64,000 nt of DNA from UBA7378 sp049611805 (GTDB lineage: Bacteria; Pseudomonadota; Alphaproteobacteria; RS24), in assembly GCA_049611805.1 (NCBI GenBank), contig JBMZAX010000012.1, forward strand, positions 1 through 64,000, in the 5' to 3' direction. The position numbers were made by a program, and so were the translations under genes. Position 1 is the first letter of the stretch. The number at the start of each line of letters is the position of its first letter. Of this stretch, positions 43,831 through 52,309 are shown piece after piece. Under the pieces are notes generated by a model. The model was not told the DNA's origin. It searched no databases and was given only the letters and a program-made list of their open reading frames with translations.

Positions 43831-46524
43831 CTATTTACGCTCGGATTGCGTGGCCAGCAAATGCGCCCGCGCCGCCGCAATCCGCGCAATCGGCACCCGA
43901 AACGGCGAGCACGATACATAATCAAGCCCGACCGCATCGCAAAATGCGACCGATTCCGGATCGCCGCCATGCTCACCGCATAGCCCCAGCTTGAACGCCG
44001 GCGAAACAGCGCGCGCTTTTTCCGCCGTTATCTCAAGCAATACACCAACGCTGTCTTGGGCAAGCGTGGCGAACGGGTCGGCCTCAAACAGCCCCGCGCC
44101 CAGATAATCACCCATAAAACTGCCCGCATCATCGCGGCTCAGGCCCAAACTTGTCTGGGTCAGGTCATTTGTGCCGAAAGAGAAAAACCCCGGCTGGTCG
44201 GCCAGCGCCTGCGCCAGCCTATCGGCGGTCAATGCCGCGCCGGGCACTTCGATCATGCTGCCAACGCTATATTCGGGGGTAAAGCCATGGGTCGCGCCCC
44301 ACGCCGCCGCTTCCGTATCAATGAGCTTGCGCAAACGGGTAATCTCCCCGGCGGTCGTAATCAGCGGCAACATGATTTCCACCGTCGCAGCCTCAGGCCC
44401 CGCAACATCCTGCATTGCGCCGAACAGCGCGCGCAATTGCATGGCGTATATTTCAGGCGCCGTCACCGCAAGCCGACTGCCACGATGACCGAGCATCGGA
44501 TTTGCCTCGTGCAAAGCGCGAATGCGGTCGCGCACGTCTTCCGGGCTCACCTCCAATTGCTCCGACAACTCCTCCAGCGCGTCATCGGCCGCGGGCAGAA
44601 ATTCGTGCAAGGGCGGGTCGAGCAGACGGATGGTAACCGGCAGGCCGGCCATCACCGACAGCAGGCCGGAAAAATCGGCACGCTGTTCAGGCTCAAGCGC
44701 CGCCAAAGCGGCATCGCGCTGGGGCCCGGCCTGCGCCAATATCATGCGCCGCACCTGTAAAATCCGCGCCGGATTGAAAAACATATGCTCGGTGCGGCAC
44801 AGGCCAATGCCCGCCGCGCCGAAGCGCCGCGCGCGCTTGGCTTCTTCGATTGTTTCGGCATTGGCGCGCACCTGCATGCGCTGGTGTTTGCCGGCCCAGG
44901 CCATGACCGTGCCGAAATCGCCCGACAATTCAGGCTCCAATGTCGGCACGCGCCCCTGCATCACGCGCCCCGACGCACCGTCTATGGTGATGATATCGCC
45001 CTCGCGCAATTCATGGCCGCCTATGCGGGCAATTCGGGCGTCATAATCTATCCGCATTTCTCCCGCACCCGATACACAAGGCCGCCCCAACCCCCGCGCC
45101 ACAACGGCAGCATGGCTGGTCATGCCCCCGCGCGATGTCAAAATTGCGCGCGCGGCATACATGCCGTGAATATCTTCGGGGCTGGTTTCCATGCGCACCA
45201 GAATGACATCTTCGCCGCGCGCCGCTTCCACCTCGGCAGTGTCGGCGGAAAAACAAACCTTGCCGCTGGCCGCCCCCGGCGAGGCCGGCAGCCCGCGACA
45301 CAACACATCAATTTGCACCGACGGATCCAGTGTCGGATGCAGCAATTGTTCAAACGAGGCCGGGTCGAGGCGCAACAGGGCCTCGCCATCATCAATCTGT
45401 CCGGCGGCAACCATGTCGACCGCAATTTTTATCGCCGCGCGCGTGGTGCGTTTGCCGCTGCGCGTTTGCAAAATAAACAATTTGCCGTCCTGCACGGTGA
45501 ACTCGACATCCTGCATGTCGCCGAAATGCGCCTCAAGGCGGCCAAATACATCCACCAGCGCGTCGTAAATCTCCGGCATACGCTCCTGCAATGACAGATC
45601 GCTCATACCGGATTGTTCGCGCGCCGCGCGCGTCAAATGCAGCGGCGTGCGCAAGCCCGCAACGACATCTTCGCCCTGGGCATTGGGCAGAAATTCGCCA
45701 TAGACCTCGTTTTCGCCCGTTGACGGATTGCGCGTAAAGGCCACGCCCGTCGCGCTGGTTTCGCCGAGATTGCCGAACACCATCGCCTGCACGGTGACAG
45801 CCGTGCCCCATTCATCGGGAATATTGTGCAACCGCCGATAGGTTATGGCGCGCGCATTGTTCCAGCTTTGGAACACGGCAGCGATGGCACCCCAAATCTG
45901 CTCCATCGGGTCTTGCGGAAACGGCGCATCCGCCTCGCGGTCAATGACTTCCAGATAGCGTTCGACGACCGATTGCCAGTCATCGGCTTCCAGATCAGCG
46001 TCACCCGTCAGCGCATGTTCCAGCTTGTAATCATCCAGCACTTCCTCGAAAAAATCCTGCGACACGCCCATAACCACATCGCCATACATTTGAATGAAGC
46101 GGCGATAGCTGTCCCAGGCAAAACGGGCATCTCCGGCATGGGCGGCCAGCGCGGCGACGGTTTTGTCGTTGAGGCCGAGGTTCAGCACCGTGTCCATCAT
46201 GCCGGGCATTGAGGCGCGCGCGCCCGAACGCACCGACACAAGCAACGGGGCTTGCGCATCGCCAAATGCGACACCCAGCGGTGCGCCCATTTCTTTCAGA
46301 GCCGCGCTTACTTTGGCGCGCAACGCGTCGGGCAATTGCCCGTCATTTTGGTTGAAATAATGGCAAACATCCGTCGGCAGGGTAAATCCGGGCGGAACGG
46401 GCAGACCAAGACGGCTCATTTCCGCGAGATTTGCGCCCTTGCCGCCCAGCAGGTCTGACATGCCGGCATCACCTTCGGCCGCGCCGTTGCCAAATTGATA
46501 AACCCGCCAGTCTGTTTTGCCCAT
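43831..46524 (-). CDS. ppdK: Pyruvate, phosphate dikinase
   Basis: Interconverts pyruvate, ATP and phosphate with PEP, AMP and pyrophosphate. The 897 residues show the N-terminal ATP-grasp part (GGKGANLAEMSRLGLPVPPGFT), RSGARASMPGMMDTVLNLGLND, the phospho-carrier loop GGMTSHAAVVARGLGRPCVSG with the catalytic His, GLCRTEHMFF, and the C-terminal PEP-binding LGLCGEHGGDPESVAFC. The ATG at 46524 lies one base after the glyS stop; an upstream in-frame ATG would overlap glyS by 50 bp. The glyQ-glyS-ppdK order is common in Alphaproteobacteria. Confidence 0.97.
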   Translation of the reverse strand: MGKTDWRVYQFGNGAAEGDAGMSDLLGGKGANLAEMSRLGLPVPPGFTLPTDVCHYFNQNDGQLPDALRAKVSAALKEMGAPLGVAFGDAQAPLLVSVRSGARASMPGMMDTVLNLGLNDKTVAALAAHAGDARFAWDSYRRFIQMYGDVVMGVSQDFFEEVLDDYKLEHALTGDADLEADDWQSVVERYLEVIDREADAPFPQDPMEQIWGAIAAVFQSWNNARAITYRRLHNIPDEWGTAVTVQAMVFGNLGETSATGVAFTRNPSTGENEVYGEFLPNAQGEDVVAGLRTPLHLTRAAREQSGMSDLSLQERMPEIYDALVDVFGRLEAHFGDMQDVEFTVQDGKLFILQTRSGKRTTRAAIKIAVDMVAAGQIDDGEALLRLDPASFEQLLHPTLDPSVQIDVLCRGLPASPGAASGKVCFSADTAEVEAARGEDVILVRMETSPEDIHGMYAARAILTSRGGMTSHAAVVARGLGRPCVSGAGEMRIDYDARIARIGGHELREGDIITIDGASGRVMQGRVPTLEPELSGDFGTVMAWAGKHQRMQVRANAETIEEAKRARRFGAAGIGLCRTEHMFFNPARILQVRRMILAQAGPQRDAALAALEPEQRADFSGLLSVMAGLPVTIRLLDPPLHEFLPAADDALEELSEQLEVSPEDVRDRIRALHEANPMLGHRGSRLAVTAPEIYAMQLRALFGAMQDVAGPEAATVEIMLPLITTAGEITRLRKLIDTEAAAWGATHGFTPEYSVGSMIEVPGAALTADRLAQALADQPGFFSFGTNDLTQTSLGLSRDDAGSFMGDYLGAGLFEADPFATLAQDSVGVLLEITAEKARAVSPAFKLGLCGEHGGDPESVAFCDAVGLDYVSCSPFRVPIARIAAARAHLLATQSERK

Positions 46525-46525
46525 G

Positions 46526-48574
46526 TCAGCCCTTTTCGATGACCGCCAGATCTCCGACCAAATCCATCGACGCAACAAGACCCGCCAGAATCGCTAGCCT
46601 GTTCGCTTTCAGTCTATCATCTTCGGCATTGACAAGAACGGCATCGAAGAAGCCATCCACAGAAATGCGGAGCGCGGCAAGCCCGTCGAGATATTGCCCA
46701 TAGGCTTGCAGGGAGGCATCCGGCGTGTCGGGCAAATCCGACAAGGCGGCAAACAGGGTGCCTTCTGCGTCCTGCTCAAACAGATCAGCCGAAACCGCGT
46801 TTGTCGCCATTTTCTGCTGTTTCAAAATACCGTCGGCGCGCCGATAGGCGGCCAGCAAATTGCTGCCGTCGGGCGTTTGCAGAAAATCTGCGAGATATTT
46901 GGCCTTGCCGACAATATCGACAATATCGTCGCTGCCGCGCGCAAACACAGCCGAGACAACATCGTGGCGCACATCGCGCTCGCGCAGGTAAACGCGCAGC
47001 CTTTCGACCAGAAAACCGAGCAGGGCTTGGGCGCAAGGCCGCCGGTCGCCCTCGGCTTGTCCGTGCAGGGCAAGCGCCTTTTCAAATACCGGCAGAAGCG
47101 GCACATGCGCCTCGCGCTCCAATAGAATACGGATGACGCCCAGAGCCGTACGCCGCAGTGCATAAGGGTCTTTCGAGCCGGTCGGTTTTTCGTCAATCAT
47201 CCAGAAGCCGGCCAGCGTGTCGATCTTGTCGGCGAGCGCCACCACGCACGCCTCCGGCGTGGGAGGAATATCATCAGAGGGCCCAAGCGGGGCATAATGC
47301 GCGCGAATGGCTGCGCCAACACCGGCATCAAGCCCGTCATTATCGGCATAATAACCGCCCATAATCCCCTGCAATTCGGGAAATTCGTAAACCATGCCCG
47401 ACACCAAATCGGCCTTGCACAGGCGCGCCGCCATGCCCGCCGCGGCGGCCTCGGCGCCCAGCATGTCACCCAGCTCGGCGGCCAGTTTTTCCAGCCGCAC
47501 GGTTTTCTCCGCCACCGTGCCGAGGCGTGCATGAAACACGATTTTTTCCAGCGCGGGCAAGCGCGCCTCAAGTGACGTCTTGCGGTCTTGATCCCAGAAA
47601 AAACGACCGTCAGACAGGCGCGCGCGCAGCACGCGCTCATTGCCAGCAATAATCGCCGCGCCTTGATCGCTCGTCTCGATATTGGCAATGGTTATGAAAT
47701 AGGGCGCGAGCTTGTTTGTTTTGGGGTTTTTGAGCGCAAAATATTTTTGATGCGTCCGCATGACGGAGGTCAACACCTCGTCCGGCACATCCATAAACGC
47801 ATCATCAATGCGGCCCAGCAAAGGCACGGGCCACTCGACCAGCCCGGCGGTTTCATTAACAAGCGCCGGGTCATCGACAAGCGCGCAATTTTTTTCCTTG
47901 GCCAGCCCGCGGGCGGCATCGTCAATCACTTGCGCGCGCGCAGATGCATCGACCATCACCTTGGCCTGCATCAGCGTTTCAACATAATTTGCCGCGCTCA
48001 CGGGCGCGCTTGTGTCTTGTGCCATAAACCGGTGCCCGCGCACGGTATTTCCGGTGCGAAGCCCGTCAACCTCAAAGTCAATGACATCATCGCCAAAACA
48101 ACAGACAAGCCCGCGCAACGGGCGCACCCAGCGCAAACTCCCCGCGCCCCAGCGCATTGATTTCGGCCACGGAAAATTGCGAATAATATCCGGCAAGCCC
48201 GCCGCCAGAACCGTTGCGGTTTCCTGGCCGGGCGCGTTTATATCCAGCAAATAATAAGCCCCCTTCGGGTCGTCTTGCACCTGCAACGCATCCGTCGAGG
48301 CGAGATCATTGGCGCGCAAAAACCCCTGAATTGCCTTTTCCGGCGCATCGACACGCGGGCCTTTTTTCTGCTCATGCCTGTCCGGTGTCAGCGCGGGCAG
48401 GCCGGTGATAATCACGGCCATGCGCTGCGGGGCGACATGGGTGCTTGTCTCGGCTGCATCGACCCCACACTCGGCCAGAAGTTCCTTGATAAGACGGGCA
48501 AGGTCGCTGACCCCGCGCGCCTGCATTCGCGCGGGAATTTCTTCCGAATAAAGTTCCAGGAGAAAATCAGTCAT
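46526..48574 (-). CDS. glyS: Glycyl-tRNA synthetase, beta subunit
   Basis: Large subunit of the heterotetrameric glycyl-tRNA synthetase. The 682 residues begin MTDFLLELYSEEIPARMQ, contain the HD-like and anticodon regions of GlyS (MRWGAGSLRWVRPLRGLVCCFGD, DPALVNETAGLVEWPVPLLG, VLTSVMRTHQKYF, EKIVFHARLGT, DKIDTLAGFW, DPYALRRTALGVIRIL), and end in a helical domain. The ATG at 48574 overlaps the glyQ stop by 8 bp. An upstream in-frame ATG is possible. Confidence 0.97.
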   Translation of the reverse strand: MTDFLLELYSEEIPARMQARGVSDLARLIKELLAECGVDAAETSTHVAPQRMAVIITGLPALTPDRHEQKKGPRVDAPEKAIQGFLRANDLASTDALQVQDDPKGAYYLLDINAPGQETATVLAAGLPDIIRNFPWPKSMRWGAGSLRWVRPLRGLVCCFGDDVIDFEVDGLRTGNTVRGHRFMAQDTSAPVSAANYVETLMQAKVMVDASARAQVIDDAARGLAKEKNCALVDDPALVNETAGLVEWPVPLLGRIDDAFMDVPDEVLTSVMRTHQKYFALKNPKTNKLAPYFITIANIETSDQGAAIIAGNERVLRARLSDGRFFWDQDRKTSLEARLPALEKIVFHARLGTVAEKTVRLEKLAAELGDMLGAEAAAAGMAARLCKADLVSGMVYEFPELQGIMGGYYADNDGLDAGVGAAIRAHYAPLGPSDDIPPTPEACVVALADKIDTLAGFWMIDEKPTGSKDPYALRRTALGVIRILLEREAHVPLLPVFEKALALHGQAEGDRRPCAQALLGFLVERLRVYLRERDVRHDVVSAVFARGSDDIVDIVGKAKYLADFLQTPDGSNLLAAYRRADGILKQQKMATNAVSADLFEQDAEGTLFAALSDLPDTPDASLQAYGQYLDGLAALRISVDGFFDAVLVNAEDDRLKANRLAILAGLVASMDLVGDLAVIEKG

Positions 48575-49490
48575 CTTGCTTTTTCCCATTCACCGTATCG
48601 GCCGACACCGTATCGGCCAGCCACGCCTCGGCGCAGGCTTTGGCAAGCGCGCGCACACGGCCAATATAGGCTTGGCGTTCAGTAACGCTGATGACGCCGC
48701 GCGCATCCAGCAAGTTGAAATTATGGCTTGCCTTCATGCACTGGTCATAGGCCGGCAAGGCCAGCCCGCGCGCGACAAGCTGCTGACATTCATTTTCGGC
48801 ATCGTCAAAATGCCGGAACAGAATATCCGTATTCGCCGCTTCAAAATTATAATGCGAATATTCAACTTCGGCGCGGTGAAACACATCGCCATAGCGCACA
48901 CCGCCCGCATCCGCCGCGCGGCCGTTAAAATCAAGCTCGAAACCGTTTTCCACGCCCTGCACATACATGGCCAGCCGCTCCAGCCCGTAAGTCAGCTCGC
49001 CCGAAACCACCTCGCAGTCAATGCCGCCCACTTGCTGAAAATAGGTGAATTGGGAAACTTCCATGCCATCGCACCACACTTCCCAGCCCAGCCCCCACGC
49101 GCCCAGCGTCGGGCTTTCCCAATCATCCTCGACGAAACGGATATCGTGCAAGGCCGGGTCAATGCCCAGCACGTGCAGGCTGTCGAGGTAAAGCTGTTGG
49201 ATGTTGTCGGGCGACGGCTTCAAAATCACCTGAAACTGATAATAATGCTGAAAGCGGTTGGGGTTTTCGCCATAGCGCCCATCCGTTGGTCGGCGCGAGG
49301 GCTGCACATAGGCCGCATTCCACGGCTCCGGCCCCAGCGCGCGCAAAACCGTGGCCGGATGAAACGTGCCCGCACCCATTTCCATGTCATAAGGTTGCAA
49401 TATCACGCAGCCCTGATCGGCCCAATATTGTTGCAGGCTCAATATCAGGTTCTGAAACGAGTGTTTGGAAACTTTGTTTGCTTTGGACAT
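48567..49490 (-). CDS. glyQ: Glycyl-tRNA synthetase, alpha subunit
   Basis: Catalytic class II subunit of glycyl-tRNA synthetase. The 307 residues show FQNLILSLQQYWADQGCVILQPYDMEMGAGTFHPATVLRALGPEPWNAAYVQPSRRPTDGRYGENPNR, an almost invariant N-terminal block, and GWEVWCDGMEVSQFTYFQQVGG. The last residues contain a duplicated ADTVS/ADTVN from a 15-bp DNA duplication. The ribosome-binding site and upstream bases are duplicated as a 16-bp tandem repeat just before the ATG. Confidence 0.97.
   Translation of the reverse strand: MSKANKVSKHSFQNLILSLQQYWADQGCVILQPYDMEMGAGTFHPATVLRALGPEPWNAAYVQPSRRPTDGRYGENPNRFQHYYQFQVILKPSPDNIQQLYLDSLHVLGIDPALHDIRFVEDDWESPTLGAWGLGWEVWCDGMEVSQFTYFQQVGGIDCEVVSGELTYGLERLAMYVQGVENGFELDFNGRAADAGGVRYGDVFHRAEVEYSHYNFEAANTDILFRHFDDAENECQQLVARGLALPAYDQCMKASHNFNLLDARGVISVTERQAYIGRVRALAKACAEAWLADTVSADTVNGKKQDD
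48591..48620. repeat. 15-bp tandem duplication inside glyQ 3' end
   Basis: CACCGTATCGGCCGA and CACCGTATCGGCCAG lie in tandem and encode the repeated ADTV residues near the GlyQ C-terminus, in frame, so the reading frame is preserved. Confidence 0.85.
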
Positions 49491-49522
49491 GGATTTTTCC
49501 CGACGCGGATTTTTCCCGACGC
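49491..49522. repeat. 16-bp tandem duplication of the glyQ ribosome-binding region
   Basis: GGATTTTTCCCGACGC occurs twice, perfectly, directly before the glyQ ATG on the minus strand. Each copy reads GCGTCGGGAAAAATCC there, so the presumptive GGGA Shine-Dalgarno core is duplicated. Confidence 0.9.
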
Positions 49523-49553
49523 GCGCTATCGCAATCCGCGCTATTGCGCGAAA

Positions 49554-50333
49554 TTAACCACCCGTTCGGGCAAAAGCAAGCGCCGCGCCATGGCGCAAAA
49601 CCGCTTCGGCCTCTGCGCTTGGCTCACCTGCCGCATTTTGCAGAACAATCGGCGGCAACAACACCAAAGGTGCGCGCGAATCGCGACGCCCCTGCACCAG
49701 CACACGATGGGCGGCCTCGCCCGCGCGCGCGGCCACGGGCTGAACCTGCAAGGCACCCAGCCTGCCGCGCATGGCCGACAACAAATCATCCAGCGCTTCG
49801 GCGCGATGAACAAAAGTGACGAGGCCATTGGCCGCAGCCAGCGCACACGCACACCGCACCCAGTTTTCCAGACCCGCCGCATCCGTCTGATGCGCGCGGG
49901 CGCGGGCGGCATCTTGCACCGGCGGCACCCGGTCGTTCCGGTAAAAGGGTGGATTGGCGACCACATGATCAAAGCTGTTGGCCGCCAGCCCCAGCGCGGA
50001 AAACGGGCCGGCAATATCGCCCGTGACAAAATTTACCCGCTCGGCAAACCCGTTCGCCGCCGCGTTTTCACGGGCCAACCGGCACAAGTCAGGGTCTATC
50101 TCCACCCCGACAAGCCGGGTTTCCGGCAAACGGGCCAGAATGCACAAACCCACAACGCCTGCTCCGGCGCCCAAATCGCACACTTTTTGCGCCTTTTCAT
50201 CACCGACGCCGGCGGCCAGCAAAACGGCATCATGCCCGCTGCGGTGGCCGTGGCGCGGTTGGCGAATGGTCAGCCGGTTGCCCAGAAATCCGTCTTCGCT
50301 AAACGCGCCATCACTGTCTGTTTGTGCCTGCAT
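49554..50333 (-). CDS. tRNA1(Val) (adenine-N6)-methyltransferase-like (TrmN6 family)
   Basis: Class I SAM methyltransferase of 259 residues. It has the N-terminal GNRLTIRQPRHGHRSGHDAVLLAAG with the FrRxH-like start of TrmN6-type enzymes, the SAM motif VCDLGAGAGVVGLCILARLP and the substrate motif VVANPPFYRND (NPPF). NPPY/F marks N6-adenine or similar amino-group methylation, and tRNA1(Val) A37 is the family target, but the specific substrate is an inference. The ATG at 50333 gives the usual N-terminus; an upstream ATG at 50366 is possible. It diverges from ispB. Confidence 0.83.
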   Translation of the reverse strand: MQAQTDSDGAFSEDGFLGNRLTIRQPRHGHRSGHDAVLLAAGVGDEKAQKVCDLGAGAGVVGLCILARLPETRLVGVEIDPDLCRLARENAAANGFAERVNFVTGDIAGPFSALGLAANSFDHVVANPPFYRNDRVPPVQDAARARAHQTDAAGLENWVRCACALAAANGLVTFVHRAEALDDLLSAMRGRLGALQVQPVAARAGEAAHRVLVQGRRDSRAPLVLLPPIVLQNAAGEPSAEAEAVLRHGAALAFARTGG

Positions 50334-50411
50334 CAATATGCCCGCCCTTTTCGGCGCGACTTGCACTTGACCTTTGTGCCGCGCAACGATACGTCAGAAG
50401 CTGTTATACTC

Positions 50412-50433
50412 GGTTTCGACATGGTTTCGACAT
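50412..50433. repeat. 11-bp tandem duplication across the ispB start
   Basis: GGTTTCGACAT occurs twice in tandem (50412-50422 and 50423-50433). Each copy, followed by G, yields ATG. The second ATG is the ispB start at 50432; the first (50421) begins an out-of-frame ORF of seven codons. Confidence 0.95.
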
Positions 50434-51463
50434 GGCAACTATAATCAATATTAATGCAGACCAGCAAACCACCTCCAACGCGCTGGATGATTTGCACCTT
50501 TATTTCGCCGAGGATCTGTCTCAGGTCGAGGCCACGCTGTCGGCGCATTTGTCTTCGGCGGCCAGCCTGATCCCCGAAGTGAGCGACCATATTATCGGCG
50601 CGGGCGGCAAGCGCCTGCGCCCGCTGCTCACGCTGTCAGCCGCGCGCATTGCCGGTTATCAGGGCACCCACCACATTACCATGGCGGCGGCGGTTGAGTT
50701 TATGCACACCGCCACGCTTTTGCATGATGATGTCGTCGACGACAGCGACCTCAGGCGCGGCAAACCAACCGCGCGCAAAATCTGGGGCAATCCGACCAGC
50801 GTTCTGGTCGGCGATTTTTTGCTGGGGCAAGCCTTCCGGATGATGGTCGGCGCAGGGAATCTCGCCGCGCTTGATGTTTTGTCCAACGCCGCCGCAATCA
50901 TTGCCGAAGGCGAGGTGATGCAACTTGCCGCCATGAGCAATGCCGATATCAGCGAAGACAATTATCTGCGCATTATCGAGGCGAAAACCGCAGCGCTGTT
51001 TGCCGCCGCCGCCGAAGTGGGCGGCATTCTCGCCGGTGCATCCCAAACCGAGATTGAGGCGTTAAAATCCTACGGCAAAAATCTGGGCATTGCGTTTCAA
51101 CTGGTTGATGACGCGCTGGATTATGGCAGCGTCAATCGTGTGCTGGGCAAAAATACCGGTGAAGATTTCCGCGAGGGCAAAGTCACCCTGCCCGTGGTGC
51201 TGGCCTATCGGCGCGGCGACCAGACGGGGCGCGGCTTTTGGGAACGCGCCATGGCGGTGGAAACTGCCGACAGCCCCGATTTTGACGCCGATTTTGAGTT
51301 GGCCGTTCAATATTTGCAGGAAACCGGCGCGCTCAAGGATACGGTCGCGCGTGCCGCGCATTTTGGCGAACGCGCCAAGGATGCGCTGGCTCTCTTCCCG
51401 CCCAGCGACATGCGCACCCTATTGATACAGCTGAGCGATTTCTGCATCGCCCGCGCCTATTAG
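50432..51463 (+). CDS. ispB: Long-chain polyprenyl diphosphate synthase (IspB-like)
   Basis: Trans-prenyltransferase producing the side chain of ubiquinone or a related lipid. The 343 residues show GGKRLRPLLTLSAARI, the first aspartate motif LLHDDVVDDSDLRRGKP, GNPTSVLVGDFLLGQAF and the second motif GIAFQLVDDALDYG. DDVVD rather than the longer loop of IspA marks the long-chain group; octaprenyl or decaprenyl cannot be decided. The start MATIININADQQ follows an 11-bp duplicated segment with no clear Shine-Dalgarno. The 3' end overlaps the convergent ispE by 45 bp. Confidence 0.93.
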   Translation: MATIININADQQTTSNALDDLHLYFAEDLSQVEATLSAHLSSAASLIPEVSDHIIGAGGKRLRPLLTLSAARIAGYQGTHHITMAAAVEFMHTATLLHDDVVDDSDLRRGKPTARKIWGNPTSVLVGDFLLGQAFRMMVGAGNLAALDVLSNAAAIIAEGEVMQLAAMSNADISEDNYLRIIEAKTAALFAAAAEVGGILAGASQTEIEALKSYGKNLGIAFQLVDDALDYGSVNRVLGKNTGEDFREGKVTLPVVLAYRRGDQTGRGFWERAMAVETADSPDFDADFELAVQYLQETGALKDTVARAAHFGERAKDALALFPPSDMRTLLIQLSDFCIARAY

Positions 51464-52309
51464 GCGGCTCGCCACGCACCAGTCATTTTCGCGGTTTTTG
51501 CGATAAGCCCCGGCAATATCCGGCCCGTCGCCAATGCGCGCCAGCCCGAAACAACTCGCCCCGCTGCCGCTCATCCCCACACATGCCGCGCCACTGTCCA
51601 GCAGAGCCAGCAGACAGGCGGCAATTTCGGGCACCGCGTCAATCGCCGGTGCCGCCAGATCATTGCCCTGCCCGGTCACGAAATCGCATAAATCGTCAAA
51701 CCCCGCCATATCGGGCGGCGGAGACGGTTGTGCGGGTGGTTTGGTGTGGCAATTCAGGGCGGCAAACACCGTGCCCGTGGGCAGGGCAACACGCGGATTG
51801 ACCAGAATAATATCCGCCGCCGGCAGGTTTTCGAGGCGCGCAATTTCCACACCCGTTCCGGTCATCCAGCCGGGCCCCGGCGCGAGGCAGGCCGGCACAT
51901 CTGCGCCCAAGGCGCGCGCCAGGCCCGCGCATTGGGCTTGGGACACATCCAGTTCAAACAATCGGGTGAGGCCGTTCAGCACAGCCGCCGCATCCGCCGA
52001 GCCGCCGCCCAGCCCCCCGGCCACCGGCAAATTCTTGTGCAGGTGAATATCGGTGACCAGCGGCTTGCCGATATGAGCTTCCAGAGACCGCAAGGCACGG
52101 ATGATGAGATTGGTCTCATCTGCCGGTACAATGCCTGAACCTGCAACTGTCAGGCGTGTCGTCGATGCTTTGGCAAGCTCAAGCGTGTCGCCGTGATCGG
52201 TAAAAGCGACCAGACTTTCAAGCTCATGATATCCGTCCTCGCGCCGACCCGTAATGCGCAGGCTGAGATTGACCTTCGCCGGCGCCGTTATCATCAGCTT
52301 TTCGGGCAT
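51419..52309 (-). CDS. ispE: 4-diphosphocytidyl-2-C-methyl-D-erythritol kinase
   Basis: GHMP kinase of the MEP pathway that phosphorylates CDP-methylerythritol. The 296 residues show APAKVNLSLRITGRREDGYHELESLV, the ATP-loop LPVAGGLGGGSADAAAVLNGL, and the C-terminal VGMSGSGASCFG. It follows the TPR gene with no gap on the same strand and ends in a 45-bp antisense overlap with ispB. Confidence 0.95.
   Translation of the reverse strand: MPEKLMITAPAKVNLSLRITGRREDGYHELESLVAFTDHGDTLELAKASTTRLTVAGSGIVPADETNLIIRALRSLEAHIGKPLVTDIHLHKNLPVAGGLGGGSADAAAVLNGLTRLFELDVSQAQCAGLARALGADVPACLAPGPGWMTGTGVEIARLENLPAADIILVNPRVALPTGTVFAALNCHTKPPAQPSPPPDMAGFDDLCDFVTGQGNDLAAPAIDAVPEIAACLLALLDSGAACVGMSGSGASCFGLARIGDGPDIAGAYRKNRENDWCVASRLIGAGDAEIAQLYQ

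Noticed and set aside
48576..50444. 622-codon plus-strand open frame across glyQ and the TrmN6-like gene
   Set aside because: It is antisense to two well-supported genes, has a composition rich in Arg/His/Ala and shows no recognisable domain.
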